Shown here piece after piece: positions 55,401-62,598 of a stretch of 64,000 nt of DNA (position 1 is the first letter of the stretch; each line of letters opens with the position of its first letter). Made by a program: the position numbers and the translations under genes. The DNA is taken from positions 186,001-250,000 of the forward strand of contig NZ_FOUX01000004.1 of NCBI RefSeq assembly GCF_900114995.1, in the 5' to 3' direction. Under the pieces are notes generated by a model. The model did no database searches and was not told where the DNA came from. It saw only the letters and a program-made list of their open reading frames with translations. This stretch comes from Chitinophaga sp. YR627 (GTDB lineage Bacteria; Bacteroidota; Bacteroidia; Chitinophagales; Chitinophagaceae).

Positions 55401-56001
55401 GCAATTTAATAGTGCCAGCCTGTGATGCACTGATCTCTGTTACATGATAACCGATAGCTGTAATAACGAGCGTAGCGCCCTGTTTTACTTTTAAGGTAAA
55501 TGAGCCGTCACCTCCTGAGGTGACGCCATTGCTGGTACCTTTTTCAACGATCGTAGAACCGGGAAACGGATCGCCACTTTCGCTGAATACTTTTCCTTTG
55601 ATCACTGTATCTGCAGCAGGTGCAGGCAGTGATGGCATATTGCCTTGTTCACTTTTCTCTTTCAGGATAATAAAATCTTCATTCACGACATATCTGATAT
55701 CCAGTCTGCCCAGCACTTTATCCAGTACTTTGCCCAGTTCTTCTTCTTTAGCAACGGCAGTGACTTTCCTGTCCATTGCGATATGATCGGAACTGTATAC
55801 GAACTTCACATCAGCTTTAGAGCGGATCTGGTTCAACACCATTTTAAGGCTCATATCGTCAGCCTGCAAAGAGATCTTTTTGTGCAGGATATTCTGTGCA
55901 CAGGCATTCCGGATGCCTGTAAAAAGCGTCACCACAGTTGCCAGCGAAGTGATAATGACGGATTTGTTCACAAAAGCATTTGTCTTTACATGTTTGCGCA
56001 T
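52432..56001 (-). CDS. SusC/RagA-family TonB-linked outer-membrane transporter with STN domain
   Basis: The 1189-residue protein has a signal sequence, an N-terminal STN signalling domain (about residues 40-115, ISLQADDMSLKMVLNQI), a carboxypeptidase-regulatory-like beta domain (about 135-210), a TonB plug and a 22-strand barrel ending in FGVNLRCSF. The plug carries SusC-family phrases such as NSSLNGNNQPLFVVDGVPFD. The STN domain marks it as a transducer that signals to FecR, and FecR and an ECF sigma factor lie directly upstream. The associated enzymes are all peptidases, so peptides are the likely substrate. A strong hairpin precedes the gene. Confidence 0.95.
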   Translation of the reverse strand: MRKHVKTNAFVNKSVIITSLATVVTLFTGIRNACAQNILHKKISLQADDMSLKMVLNQIRSKADVKFVYSSDHIAMDRKVTAVAKEEELGKVLDKVLGRLDIRYVVNEDFIILKEKSEQGNMPSLPAPAADTVIKGKVFSESGDPFPGSTIVEKGTSNGVTSGGDGSFTLKVKQGATLVITAIGYHVTEISASQAGTIKLQAAVKQLHDIVVTAAGIARQKNSLGYSVSTVGSEKLAQKSEPDPVRALTGKVAGVNIQSAGGVAGGGTNITIRGNSSLNGNNQPLFVVDGVPFDNSSFANVGSSSVGGVGVTNRAFDLDPNNIQSMTVLKGAAAAALYGSRAANGAIIITTKAGKKKSRKGTEITYNTSYAIEDVAGLPEYQTRYGQGTNNDYRQGVYASWGQPYEGVSSMLPTRSTIPHQLTRQFTSAVFPEFYEADGVTPIQVPYRSYAQENAKNFFRTGSVYENAITISSGSEKGNFNAGFSNTDNRGVVPGNEIKRTSVNIGGNIRLENKFYASGSINYVTTRQKTPPVGGLTGSIMSTLMYVPTSYDLTNYPFENPIDGSNVYDYTGVDNPYWSVKHSPSKSDVDRYYGNLIVGFDPFSWLNVQNTIGFNAYTDRRLSVRGKGSASYANGSITSDNIYRQELDNTLLLTATHAVTPDITVRAILGNNVNQRLTDRKAFYGDNIIVADLHDMNNTSSVTGVQLTNNRNLLKQRYYAFFTDITFDYKNFASLNLVGRNDVSSTLPADNRSYFYGGVNGSLVFTEALHLNKEILNFGKVRAGYTRVGNEASPYQTANFYQINAILGGSTTPSNVGLPFTPANGATYNIVTQSNLLTNSNLKPEFITELELGGELQFLDNRIGIDFTYYNKRSTSQIFEVTAAPSSGYTTQILNLGEATNKGIEIGFTAVPIKTDRGFNWDVNANFTRNRNLIKDLGGYESFSYGGTNGTSSVHIVGQPYGLIQGTAYARDEEGNILIDPSSGKPLASGALKAIGNPNPDFILGIANTFRFRSITLNVLFDWKQGGQMYSNTVGQMLSRGVTRDTEEREFQIVSPGVLGDINTLTALKDERGQKIPNNVAISYEDHFFNGGMGPGGLNEGSIFDATVFRLREVSLAFEFPKSFLGNTPFGSASISLSGRNLWYNAPNFPKYSNFDPEVSSLGVGNSQGYDNLSVPTTKRFGVNLRCSF

Positions 56002-56049
56002 AGGCCTGTTTTCTTTGTTAGATTTCTGGTTGAATGAGACAAAGGGATT

Positions 56050-56082
56050 CCCCTGCCGCGTTTGTACGCAGCATCGCAGGGG
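56050..56082 (-). other. Strong hairpin in the fecR-susC spacer
   Basis: On the minus strand CCCCTGC pairs with GCAGGGG, and an inner TGCGT/ACGCG helix gives about 12 bp in all with a 5-nt bulge. No T tract follows, so it is not a standard terminator. It sits about 50 bp upstream of the susC-like start and could stabilise or attenuate the transcript. Confidence 0.55.
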
Positions 56083-56202
56083 TTATCATTTTCAGCAGCA
56101 GCGCTTAGCGGCTGCCGGGTCTTTTACTGTCTGCTTGTCTGATCATAGGCGATTTTTTTAGTGTCATACTTCCTGATTTTGGTTGAATTACAGTTCATTG
56201 TT

Positions 56203-57168
56203 TTATTTTTTTGCTCGTAGTGATACCATCTTATCATTGATCCTTACGTCCAGGTTGAGTGCCTGGCTGATCATCTCCATTGTGTGTGCCAGTGATTGGT
56301 CGGTCATGTCCGCTGTAATGACATTATTTAGTATAGCGGTATCTTCCAGGTTGATCTTAACTTCGAACTTCTTTTCTATCTTCTGTATAACGTTATGCAT
56401 ACTGGCATCACTAAATGCCATATCGTACTCTGTGCCATTTATAATTTCGTGTATATCTTTCCGTGAGGGATGCACATTTACTACGGAGGACTGTTTTTCT
56501 GAATACACGATACTTTCGTTGGTATGTACGATCTGTTTACGGGTAGCATCTGAACCGACTACCACAGCGCCGGTCAGCACAGATATCGCTACTTCTCCCG
56601 TTTCATTGCTACGTATGTTAAAGCTGGTGCCCAATACCTGTGTGGTCAGTGAGCCGCAGGTGACAATAAAGGGTCTTTGCACATCTTTACTGACTTCAAA
56701 CAGGGCTTCTCCTTCCAGAGTAACGCTGCGTTGGTCGTTTTCAAACTTCGCAGGAAAGATCAGTTTACTGTTTCCCTTCAGCCATACGATCGAGTTATCT
56801 GACAGGATCTGTTTTGTAATGTATCCTTTCTTATTATAGGCATATGTCGTTCTGTGCGGCGCGACAATATCGAGTATACTTTTGCGGCAGATATAACCTG
56901 TCAGTACGATCGCTGCGATACCAGCAGCTACTGCCAGCGTACGTTTGTAACTGATCAGACGTACTGGTGCAGCTGGTTGCTGTATCCGCCGGGTCAGCTG
57001 ACTGAACATTGCGGCCCGGGATGCTGACAATTCCTCTTTATCCAGACTGTCAAATGCGGTCTTATCCTCCATAGCATCCAGCCAGCTTTCGAGGCGTTCT
57101 ATTTCCTGTTGATTGAGGAGACCTTTGGTATATCTGTCCAGTAATTGTTTGAATTCCTTGTGATCCAT
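56203..57168 (-). CDS. FecR-family anti-sigma factor
   Basis: The 321-residue inner-membrane protein has a cytoplasmic N-terminal part that binds the sigma factor (FKQLLDRYTKGLLNQQEIERL), one span near residues 85-106 (TLAVAAGIAAIVLTGYI), a FecR domain (KGYITKQILSDNSIVWLKGN onward) and a C-terminal DUF4974-type domain that contacts the STN domain of the SusC partner. It holds the ECF sigma in check until substrate reaches the transporter. Follows the sigma gene by 96 bp. Confidence 0.94.
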   Translation of the reverse strand: MDHKEFKQLLDRYTKGLLNQQEIERLESWLDAMEDKTAFDSLDKEELSASRAAMFSQLTRRIQQPAAPVRLISYKRTLAVAAGIAAIVLTGYICRKSILDIVAPHRTTYAYNKKGYITKQILSDNSIVWLKGNSKLIFPAKFENDQRSVTLEGEALFEVSKDVQRPFIVTCGSLTTQVLGTSFNIRSNETGEVAISVLTGAVVVGSDATRKQIVHTNESIVYSEKQSSVVNVHPSRKDIHEIINGTEYDMAFSDASMHNVIQKIEKKFEVKINLEDTAILNNVITADMTDQSLAHTMEMISQALNLDVRINDKMVSLRAKK

Positions 57169-57264
57169 CAGTATCTGAGACTAGTTTTAGTGTATGACAG
57201 CAGCACCTTGCTATATATATGTAAACCGGGAAAGACGAAACACCTACTGTAAAAGAAAAAAAAT

Positions 57265-57786
57265 CTAAAAAAGCCAGAAGTATTCCCGGAAAGCCAGTCT
57301 CAGGTGTTTAAGGGCTTTGGTCAGATGGTTTTCCACTGTTTTGTGAGAGATATTCAGGGCAGCAGCGATATCCTGAATAGAGCGATGCTCATTCCGGCTC
57401 ATCCGGAACACCTGCTGACACTTTTCAGGCAGGCGGGAGACTTCTTTTTCCACTGCATTTGCCAGGTCGGCGTAGGTGATATACTCTTCATTCGAGTTAT
57501 CCTGTAGTTGGTCGTTATAGCGGGAAAAAGCACCCGCATAGGTTTTCCTTACCTTATCGGCCTTCATGTAATTGAAGATCTGGTATTTGACAGCCGTATA
57601 AAGATATGCAGAGAGTGTTTGTGTAAGCTGCAGCGCCGCCCGTCGGTTCCAGAGAGAAAAGAAGACCTCCTGGACAATTTCTTCCGTTATTTCCTTTGAT
57701 TTCAGGCGATTATACACATAGGCATATAACAGCGGCCAGTACTTGTTATAAATACACTCGTAGGCGGCCATATCACCTGTCTGCAA
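57265..57786 (-). CDS. ECF RNA polymerase sigma factor (Bacteroidota FecI-like)
   Basis: The visible product (173 residues from a TTG at 57786) has sigma region 2 (YECIYNKYWPLLYAYVYNRL, EEIVQEVFFSLWNRR) and region 4 with the helix-turn-helix RSIQDIAAALNISHKTVENHL. It should direct transcription of the downstream SusCD-peptidase genes. The family N-terminus appears to extend upstream: the frame stays open to about 57867 and encodes YNTYDDAALIDLL just before the TTG, as expected for this family. No ATG, GTG or TTG lies in that stretch, so the start is unclear; ATT at 57834 is one candidate. Confidence 0.9.
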   Translation of the reverse strand: MQTGDMAAYECIYNKYWPLLYAYVYNRLKSKEITEEIVQEVFFSLWNRRAALQLTQTLSAYLYTAVKYQIFNYMKADKVRKTYAGAFSRYNDQLQDNSNEEYITYADLANAVEKEVSRLPEKCQQVFRMSRNEHRSIQDIAAALNISHKTVENHLTKALKHLRLAFREYFWLF

Positions 57787-58007
57787 CAGGTCAATTAACG
57801 CTGCATCATCATATGTATTATAATTTCTGATAATGTAGACTTTTAGCGATCCTGAACTTGGTTGATACTATAAACTAACAAAAAAAAGTAAAGAAATCAT
57901 AGCATAACCTAAAAATATTCTCTATTTCCCATCAAAAACTACTACTTATAAGTAGGTCACTGCAAAGACTGTTCATCAGAAATACGGTTATTTCCTGTTA
58001 TACGGGC

Positions 58008-58040
58008 ATAAAAAAAGACGGTAACTGGTGTTACCGTCTT
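58008..58040 (-). terminator. Rho-independent terminator of the gene at 58067
   Basis: A perfect 11-bp stem (58015-58025 with 58030-58040) with a TGGT loop runs into an A tract on the plus strand, i.e. a T tract on the minus strand. It lies 27 bp after the stop. Confidence 0.9.
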
Positions 58041-58066
58041 TCCATATAAGCTGCTATTCAGGGTGT

Positions 58067-59575
58067 TTAGAAATCGATCTTTGCAAAACAGATGTAGTTT
58101 CTGTTGATGCAGGGGATCAGTACCGAACGGGAACTGATCTGTTTACCATAACGTGGCATCCAGGTGAATCCTTTATCCAGGTTACGGAGTGTTGGTTTAC
58201 GGCTACTCTGACCATCCGGCTGGATACTATTGTCCGTGATCATGAAGCTACGTCTGTCCAGTTCGTTGTACAGGAAGCGCAGTTCGCTACCGATGTTTAC
58301 CATCATGTAAGACAGGTACAGGTCAGAACCGTCGTCGTACTGGCTTTTATGCACGAAATTGCTCCAGAGCAGGTTGCCTTCGTTGTCCAGGGACAGTACG
58401 GCTACGTTATCGTAGTGGTAGCGGTCCTGGGAGTTATAGTTATTATACCATGGATTGTAGTAGAAAGGCGAATACGGAGAATAATAGTACGGTGTGTACA
58501 TCCCGTAAGGGCCGTACATATAATTCCAGCGGTTCCAGGGCTGTGTACGGGAAGTCGTGTAATAGGACTCTGCCGTCACCAGGAAGCCGCCATCTTTGGT
58601 ATTGATGATCTTACGGATGAAGTAATCATTAAAGGCAGCGCTCGTGGATGCGTCACCTTTGGCATTTCCTTTCAGTTCCGGTGTAAAGACCACTTCCTTT
58701 TCGAATAGTTGCCGACTCTTTCCGTAGTCATATTTGCTGACGTACAGGCCTTCCACATTTCCCCGTTTCTGCTTGTAGTAAAAGGCGGTCACCAGTACAT
58801 TTTTGTTGTTATTATCCACCTTCATCTTCACTTCATCCAGCAACTGTGTTTTCAGTTCCATGGGCACATAGTTAAACGAATCCACCACGGCCTTCTTTAC
58901 AATCAAACTGCCACTAACAATGTAGTCCCTGTTGCTGGTACGTTCCAGTTTGTTGAAGAGCAGGTCACCTTCGTTGCTCAGGTTAAAGTTGCTGAGGAAG
59001 ATCCTTTTATTTTCCATCGGCAGCGATACCCTGGCATTATTGATCAGCTGAAAGGCGCTGTCATAAAGGAAGGTATAGAAGACGTTATCATTTTCCTTAT
59101 CCTGGTTGATCTTGTAGACCATGATACGGTTTTTGTCTTCTGAATATTCCACAGAATAAACCTTATTCTCCTTGGTATAGAAACCGATACGGGTGGAATC
59201 CACCATAACGGGTGCTCCGGTAAAATTGGCGGTACCATCCATGGTAGCACAGAAGCTATATACAGCATCCTTCCGCTGGAACTGATAGATCATAAATACT
59301 TTGTCAGCGTAGTTGATAAAATCCACACTGATCAGTTTTTTAGGCAGGAAGTCGAGTTTCACCCTGTTTTTCAGTTGCAGGGCGTTATCATAAATAGAAA
59401 TAGCATAGTCTCCTCTATCACTCTTGTAGACCATGATATTGCCTGATACCTTGCCAATGATTTCGAATTCCGTGCTTTTGTAATCGTCCCGTTCCAGGTC
59501 TGTATAGGTGACTTTCTGAGCCATGACAGCCCCACTCCATAACACCAGTAAAGCATAGAGATATAGAATGCGCAT
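58067..59575 (-). CDS. Secreted hypothetical protein with a Tyr/Pro/Asn-rich insert
   Basis: The 502-residue product has a signal peptide (MRILYLYALLVLWSGAVMA) and repeated beta-strand patterns suggesting a beta-propeller-like fold. Around residues 355-400 there is an unusual low-complexity stretch rich in Tyr, Pro and Asn (e.g. YMYGPYGMYTPYYYSPYSPF). No enzyme motif is seen. It is monocistronic with its own terminator. Function unknown. Confidence 0.8.
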   Translation of the reverse strand: MRILYLYALLVLWSGAVMAQKVTYTDLERDDYKSTEFEIIGKVSGNIMVYKSDRGDYAISIYDNALQLKNRVKLDFLPKKLISVDFINYADKVFMIYQFQRKDAVYSFCATMDGTANFTGAPVMVDSTRIGFYTKENKVYSVEYSEDKNRIMVYKINQDKENDNVFYTFLYDSAFQLINNARVSLPMENKRIFLSNFNLSNEGDLLFNKLERTSNRDYIVSGSLIVKKAVVDSFNYVPMELKTQLLDEVKMKVDNNNKNVLVTAFYYKQKRGNVEGLYVSKYDYGKSRQLFEKEVVFTPELKGNAKGDASTSAAFNDYFIRKIINTKDGGFLVTAESYYTTSRTQPWNRWNYMYGPYGMYTPYYYSPYSPFYYNPWYNNYNSQDRYHYDNVAVLSLDNEGNLLWSNFVHKSQYDDGSDLYLSYMMVNIGSELRFLYNELDRRSFMITDNSIQPDGQSSRKPTLRNLDKGFTWMPRYGKQISSRSVLIPCINRNYICFAKIDF

Positions 59576-59728
59576 TATCTAAATTTTAAAAGGTTGCAAG
59601 TTTAGGATACTGAATTAACGGCAAATGGCTATAATTCATTGTGAAACAGCGGCAGGAAAACGTGGAGCATTCCTTTACGCTGATACTAAAATACGTAATT
59701 AGGGCGTATGAATAAGCAGGGCTGCGGT

Positions 59729-59756
59729 AATTCGTCATTCTCAATTCGTAATTTCT
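59729..59756. repeat. 7-bp repeat array upstream of the epimerase gene
   Basis: Four heptamers in register: AATTCGT, CATTCTC, AATTCGT, AATTTCT. AATTCGT is a rotated reverse complement of the ATTACGA unit at 20753. The array is enclosed by the inverted repeat CAGGGCT (59717-59723) and AGCCCTG (59757-59763), so it would form the loop of a hairpin. Confidence 0.65.
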
Positions 59757-59783
59757 AGCCCTGAATGATGTAATTTTACTGTT

Positions 59784-60713
59784 ATGGATACGGTCTTAAT
59801 TACCGGCGGCACAGGTCTCGTGGGCCGGGCACTTACTAAATTGCTTACAGAGGTAGGTTATAGGGTCATAATTCTGAGCCGCCACGCGGGGCAGGATAGT
59901 GATAATGAACTTGTCAGTTATGCCCAGTGGGACCTGACAAGACAGACTATTGATGAAACAGCTATCCAACAGGCTGATTACATCGTACACCTGGCCGGCG
60001 CCAATGTAGGTGATAAACGCTGGACGGCTGCCCGTAAAAAGGAGATCGTCAACAGCCGTACGCAGAGTGCGGCACTGTTATTCAAGGCGCTGGAGAAGTA
60101 TCCAAACAAGGTAAAAAAGGTGATCAGCGCTTCCGGGGCTGGTTACTATGGAGAAGATAAAGGCGGAACGGCTTTTACTGAAAAAGACCCTCCTGCCAGT
60201 GATTTCCTGGGTACCACCTGTATTGCCTGGGAGAACGCCATCCTGAAAATGCAGGAACTGGGTAAAAAGGTGGTCATCTTCCGTACAGGGATTGCCCTCA
60301 GCCTTTCCGGCGGCGCCCTCAAAGAATTCTACAAACCCTTACAATTCGGCTTTGCCACTATCCTTGGTAACGGGGAGCAATATGTCAGCTGGATTCATAT
60401 ACACGATCTGGCACGCCTGTACCTCAGTGCGATTGTCAATCATGACCTGGAAGGTATCTATAACGCTGCCGCCCCTCATCCTGTGCAGAATAAGGAACTG
60501 GTGATGACCATGGCGCAGGAGGCGAAAGGCAAGAGCTTCATTTCTGTACATGTACCGACATTTGCCCTTAAACTGGCCTTAGGCGAGATGAGCGTAGAAG
60601 TGCTGAAAAGCTGTCGGCTGTCATCTGCGAGAATACAGGAAACAGGTTTCGTATTCTCTTATCCGGATATTCGCAGTGCGATGGAAAAGATCTTCCAGGA
60701 GAAAGAAAGTTAG
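59784..60713 (+). CDS. TIGR01777-family SDR epimerase (YfcH-like)
   Basis: The 309-residue protein is an extended short-chain dehydrogenase-like protein: the NAD(P) motif TGGTGLVGRALTKLL at the N-terminus, HLAGANVGDKRW, then a C-terminal DUF1731-like region. The expected SDR tyrosine lies in SASGAGYYGEDKGG. Family members such as E. coli YfcH are widely conserved but their substrate is unsettled. Monocistronic; its stop is 15 bp from that of the convergent pabB. Confidence 0.93.
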   Translation: MDTVLITGGTGLVGRALTKLLTEVGYRVIILSRHAGQDSDNELVSYAQWDLTRQTIDETAIQQADYIVHLAGANVGDKRWTAARKKEIVNSRTQSAALLFKALEKYPNKVKKVISASGAGYYGEDKGGTAFTEKDPPASDFLGTTCIAWENAILKMQELGKKVVIFRTGIALSLSGGALKEFYKPLQFGFATILGNGEQYVSWIHIHDLARLYLSAIVNHDLEGIYNAAAPHPVQNKELVMTMAQEAKGKSFISVHVPTFALKLALGEMSVEVLKSCRLSSARIQETGFVFSYPDIRSAMEKIFQEKES

Positions 60714-60728
60714 CGGGGGAAGTAGGTG

Positions 60729-61967
60729 TTAACCCTCAAGGATTTTTTTCATAGCTTCTGCCTTCAGCAGACATTCTTCCCATTCTTTTACAGGATCAGC
60801 ATAATAGGTGATCGCGGAACCGGTCGTAAAGGAAAGGTACCTGCGGCTGGCGTTATACAATATACTACGGATCACCACATTAAAATCAAAGTCACCTTCT
60901 GGTGTGATATAACCCAGTGCTCCGGAGAACAGCCCCCTGCGGGATTTCTCGTACTGCTCTATCAGTTGCAATACGCTCAGTTTAGGCGCGCCTGTCATAG
61001 ACCCCATTGGAAAGGCCTGACGGATCACTTCTGTGAAAGGTAGATTAGTTTCGGGTATAGCCCTGACCGTAGAGATCATGTGATGCACCTGCGCAAAGGA
61101 GTAAATACCGAACAATTCTGTCACTTCGACACTACCACGTTGAGCCGTATGAGAAAGGTCATTCCGTACCAGGTCTACGACCATCACGTTTTCTGCCCTT
61201 TCTTTACTGTTCTGTTGTAATTCTTTGCGACGCGCTTCATCCACTACAGGATCATCCGCACGTCTGATCGTTCCCTTGATAGGCTGGGAGATCACTTCCT
61301 GTCCATGTTTCTGCATGAACCGTTCCGGACTGGAACAGGCCATGTACAGGTCATTGGTACGATAATAAGCAGCGAAAGGCGAAGGCGAGACATGATTCAG
61401 CTTCTCAAACAGTGAGAGCGGATCGACGGTGATATCGGTGATAAAGTTTTCGCGACAGAAGTTCACTTCATAGCAATCTCCACGATGGATGTGGTCCTGG
61501 AGCCCTTTGACAGCGTCGAGGTATTGTTGTTTATCCAGGTGTGCCTGTACGGTACCGCCGGGCGTATGTTGTGTAACATGTACTGGCGCCGCAGTGCATT
61601 GTGCATAAATATCCCTGGCTGCGTTTTCGTCCATATCCCATCCCCCTATACGTACTTCATGACCGCTTAAAAGCATGATGATACGCGGCCGGAAGAAGAA
61701 CAGGTCCGGGAAGTCTACACCGTCTTTGTTATGGGAAAATAAGCCCGGGAAGGTCTCATTTTTGAGATCATAGGCAAGGTGGCCAAAGAGCCAGTCCTGG
61801 TGGGTCTGATGATATTGCTGCAGACTGGAAAAGGCGTTACCGGCCTGGCAGGAAAGCGTATCCAGCGCGTCTGCGGCCAGCATAGCTTCGTTTTGGTGAT
61901 AGATGGAAGCGTAGTTGTTATTATCCAAAAAACAGCAAATGTTGAACTGGTTGCTCCAATTCAACAT
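60729..61967 (-). CDS. pabB: Aminodeoxychorismate synthase component I
   Basis: PabB converts chorismate plus ammonia to 4-amino-4-deoxychorismate on the folate pathway. The 412-residue protein carries the motif PIKGTIRR, whose lysine marks PabB and separates it from TrpE (PIAGT). Other chorismate-site segments are AENVMVVDLVRNDLS, FPMGSMTGAPK and TGSAITYYADP. The first codons lie in a 17-bp perfect inverted repeat followed by a U tract on the mRNA side, which would either end upstream transcription or hide the start codon. The N-terminus reads NWSNQFNICCFLDNN, which looks like true protein, so the ATG at 61967 is kept. Confidence 0.94.
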   Translation of the reverse strand: MLNWSNQFNICCFLDNNNYASIYHQNEAMLAADALDTLSCQAGNAFSSLQQYHQTHQDWLFGHLAYDLKNETFPGLFSHNKDGVDFPDLFFFRPRIIMLLSGHEVRIGGWDMDENAARDIYAQCTAAPVHVTQHTPGGTVQAHLDKQQYLDAVKGLQDHIHRGDCYEVNFCRENFITDITVDPLSLFEKLNHVSPSPFAAYYRTNDLYMACSSPERFMQKHGQEVISQPIKGTIRRADDPVVDEARRKELQQNSKERAENVMVVDLVRNDLSHTAQRGSVEVTELFGIYSFAQVHHMISTVRAIPETNLPFTEVIRQAFPMGSMTGAPKLSVLQLIEQYEKSRRGLFSGALGYITPEGDFDFNVVIRSILYNASRRYLSFTTGSAITYYADPVKEWEECLLKAEAMKKILEG

Positions 61968-61976
61968 TTGCTGTTT
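61927..61976 (-). terminator. 17-bp inverted repeat with U tract spanning the pabB start codon
   Basis: Plus-strand 61930-61946 is the exact reverse complement of 61960-61976, with a 13-nt loop. On the minus strand the second arm runs into six T residues (61932-61927). This has the form of a strong intrinsic terminator for the acidic-protein gene that ends 63 bp upstream, but it contains the pabB ATG in its first arm. It could equally act as an attenuator of pabB. Confidence 0.8.
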
Positions 61977-62039
61977 AAATAAGTTTGGATCATTAACCGG
62001 GAAACCGTAAAATATCCTGATAATGCTTGCTTTTAATGC

Positions 62040-62498
62040 TTAGAAATCGTCGTCGTCATCGTCAAAGCCACCTCTGTCGTTGAACAGACCCATATCTTTG
62101 AATTCATCGTCGATGCCCAGATCATCATCATCGTCAGCGCTTTTCTTGCCGGGACGACCGCGTTTGCTCTTAGGTTTAGGCATATCGAATTCTTCGAAGT
62201 CAGGATCATAGTCCTCGTCATCGCTTTTGCCCCAATTATCATCATCATCATCCAGATCCATATCATCATCTCCCTCTGCATCATCCTCCTCATCATCATC
62301 TTTCTTCCTGGACTTTGAAGCCGACTTATCTGATTTTTTAGAAGCAGCAGACTTACGGGGAGTTTCCTCCTCATCCAGATCTTCATCATCGTCCTCCTCT
62401 TCCTTCTTAGGCTTACTGGCAGCTTTAGGCGCTGCTTTCGTAGTCTTTGGAGAACTAGTCTTTTTGGTCTCTTTTTCGTTATCAGATTTTGATTTCAT
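62040..62498 (-). CDS. Acidic disordered protein with an AT-hook-like motif
   Basis: The 152-residue product is almost entirely Asp, Glu, Lys, Ser and Ala, so it should be intrinsically disordered. A lysine-rich N-terminal third (KTTKAAPKAASKPKK) is followed by long acidic runs and a short basic island KSKRGRPGKKS (residues 110-120) whose RGRP core is that of an AT-hook, then a DDDDDDF tail. The pattern recalls histone chaperone or HMG-like tails. DNA or histone-like protein binding is inference. It follows purA by 100 bp. Confidence 0.75.
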   Translation of the reverse strand: MKSKSDNEKETKKTSSPKTTKAAPKAASKPKKEEEDDDEDLDEEETPRKSAASKKSDKSASKSRKKDDDEEDDAEGDDDMDLDDDDDNWGKSDDEDYDPDFEEFDMPKPKSKRGRPGKKSADDDDDLGIDDEFKDMGLFNDRGGFDDDDDDF

Positions 62499-62598
62499 AA
62501 TAGGTTCACTTAAGTCTTTAGCGTATTTCTTTTGCGTAAAGTTTTAACAGTTTTTTGTATTAGCCAAATTTTTTTTGCCGATTTTTTTCCGTAATTTT

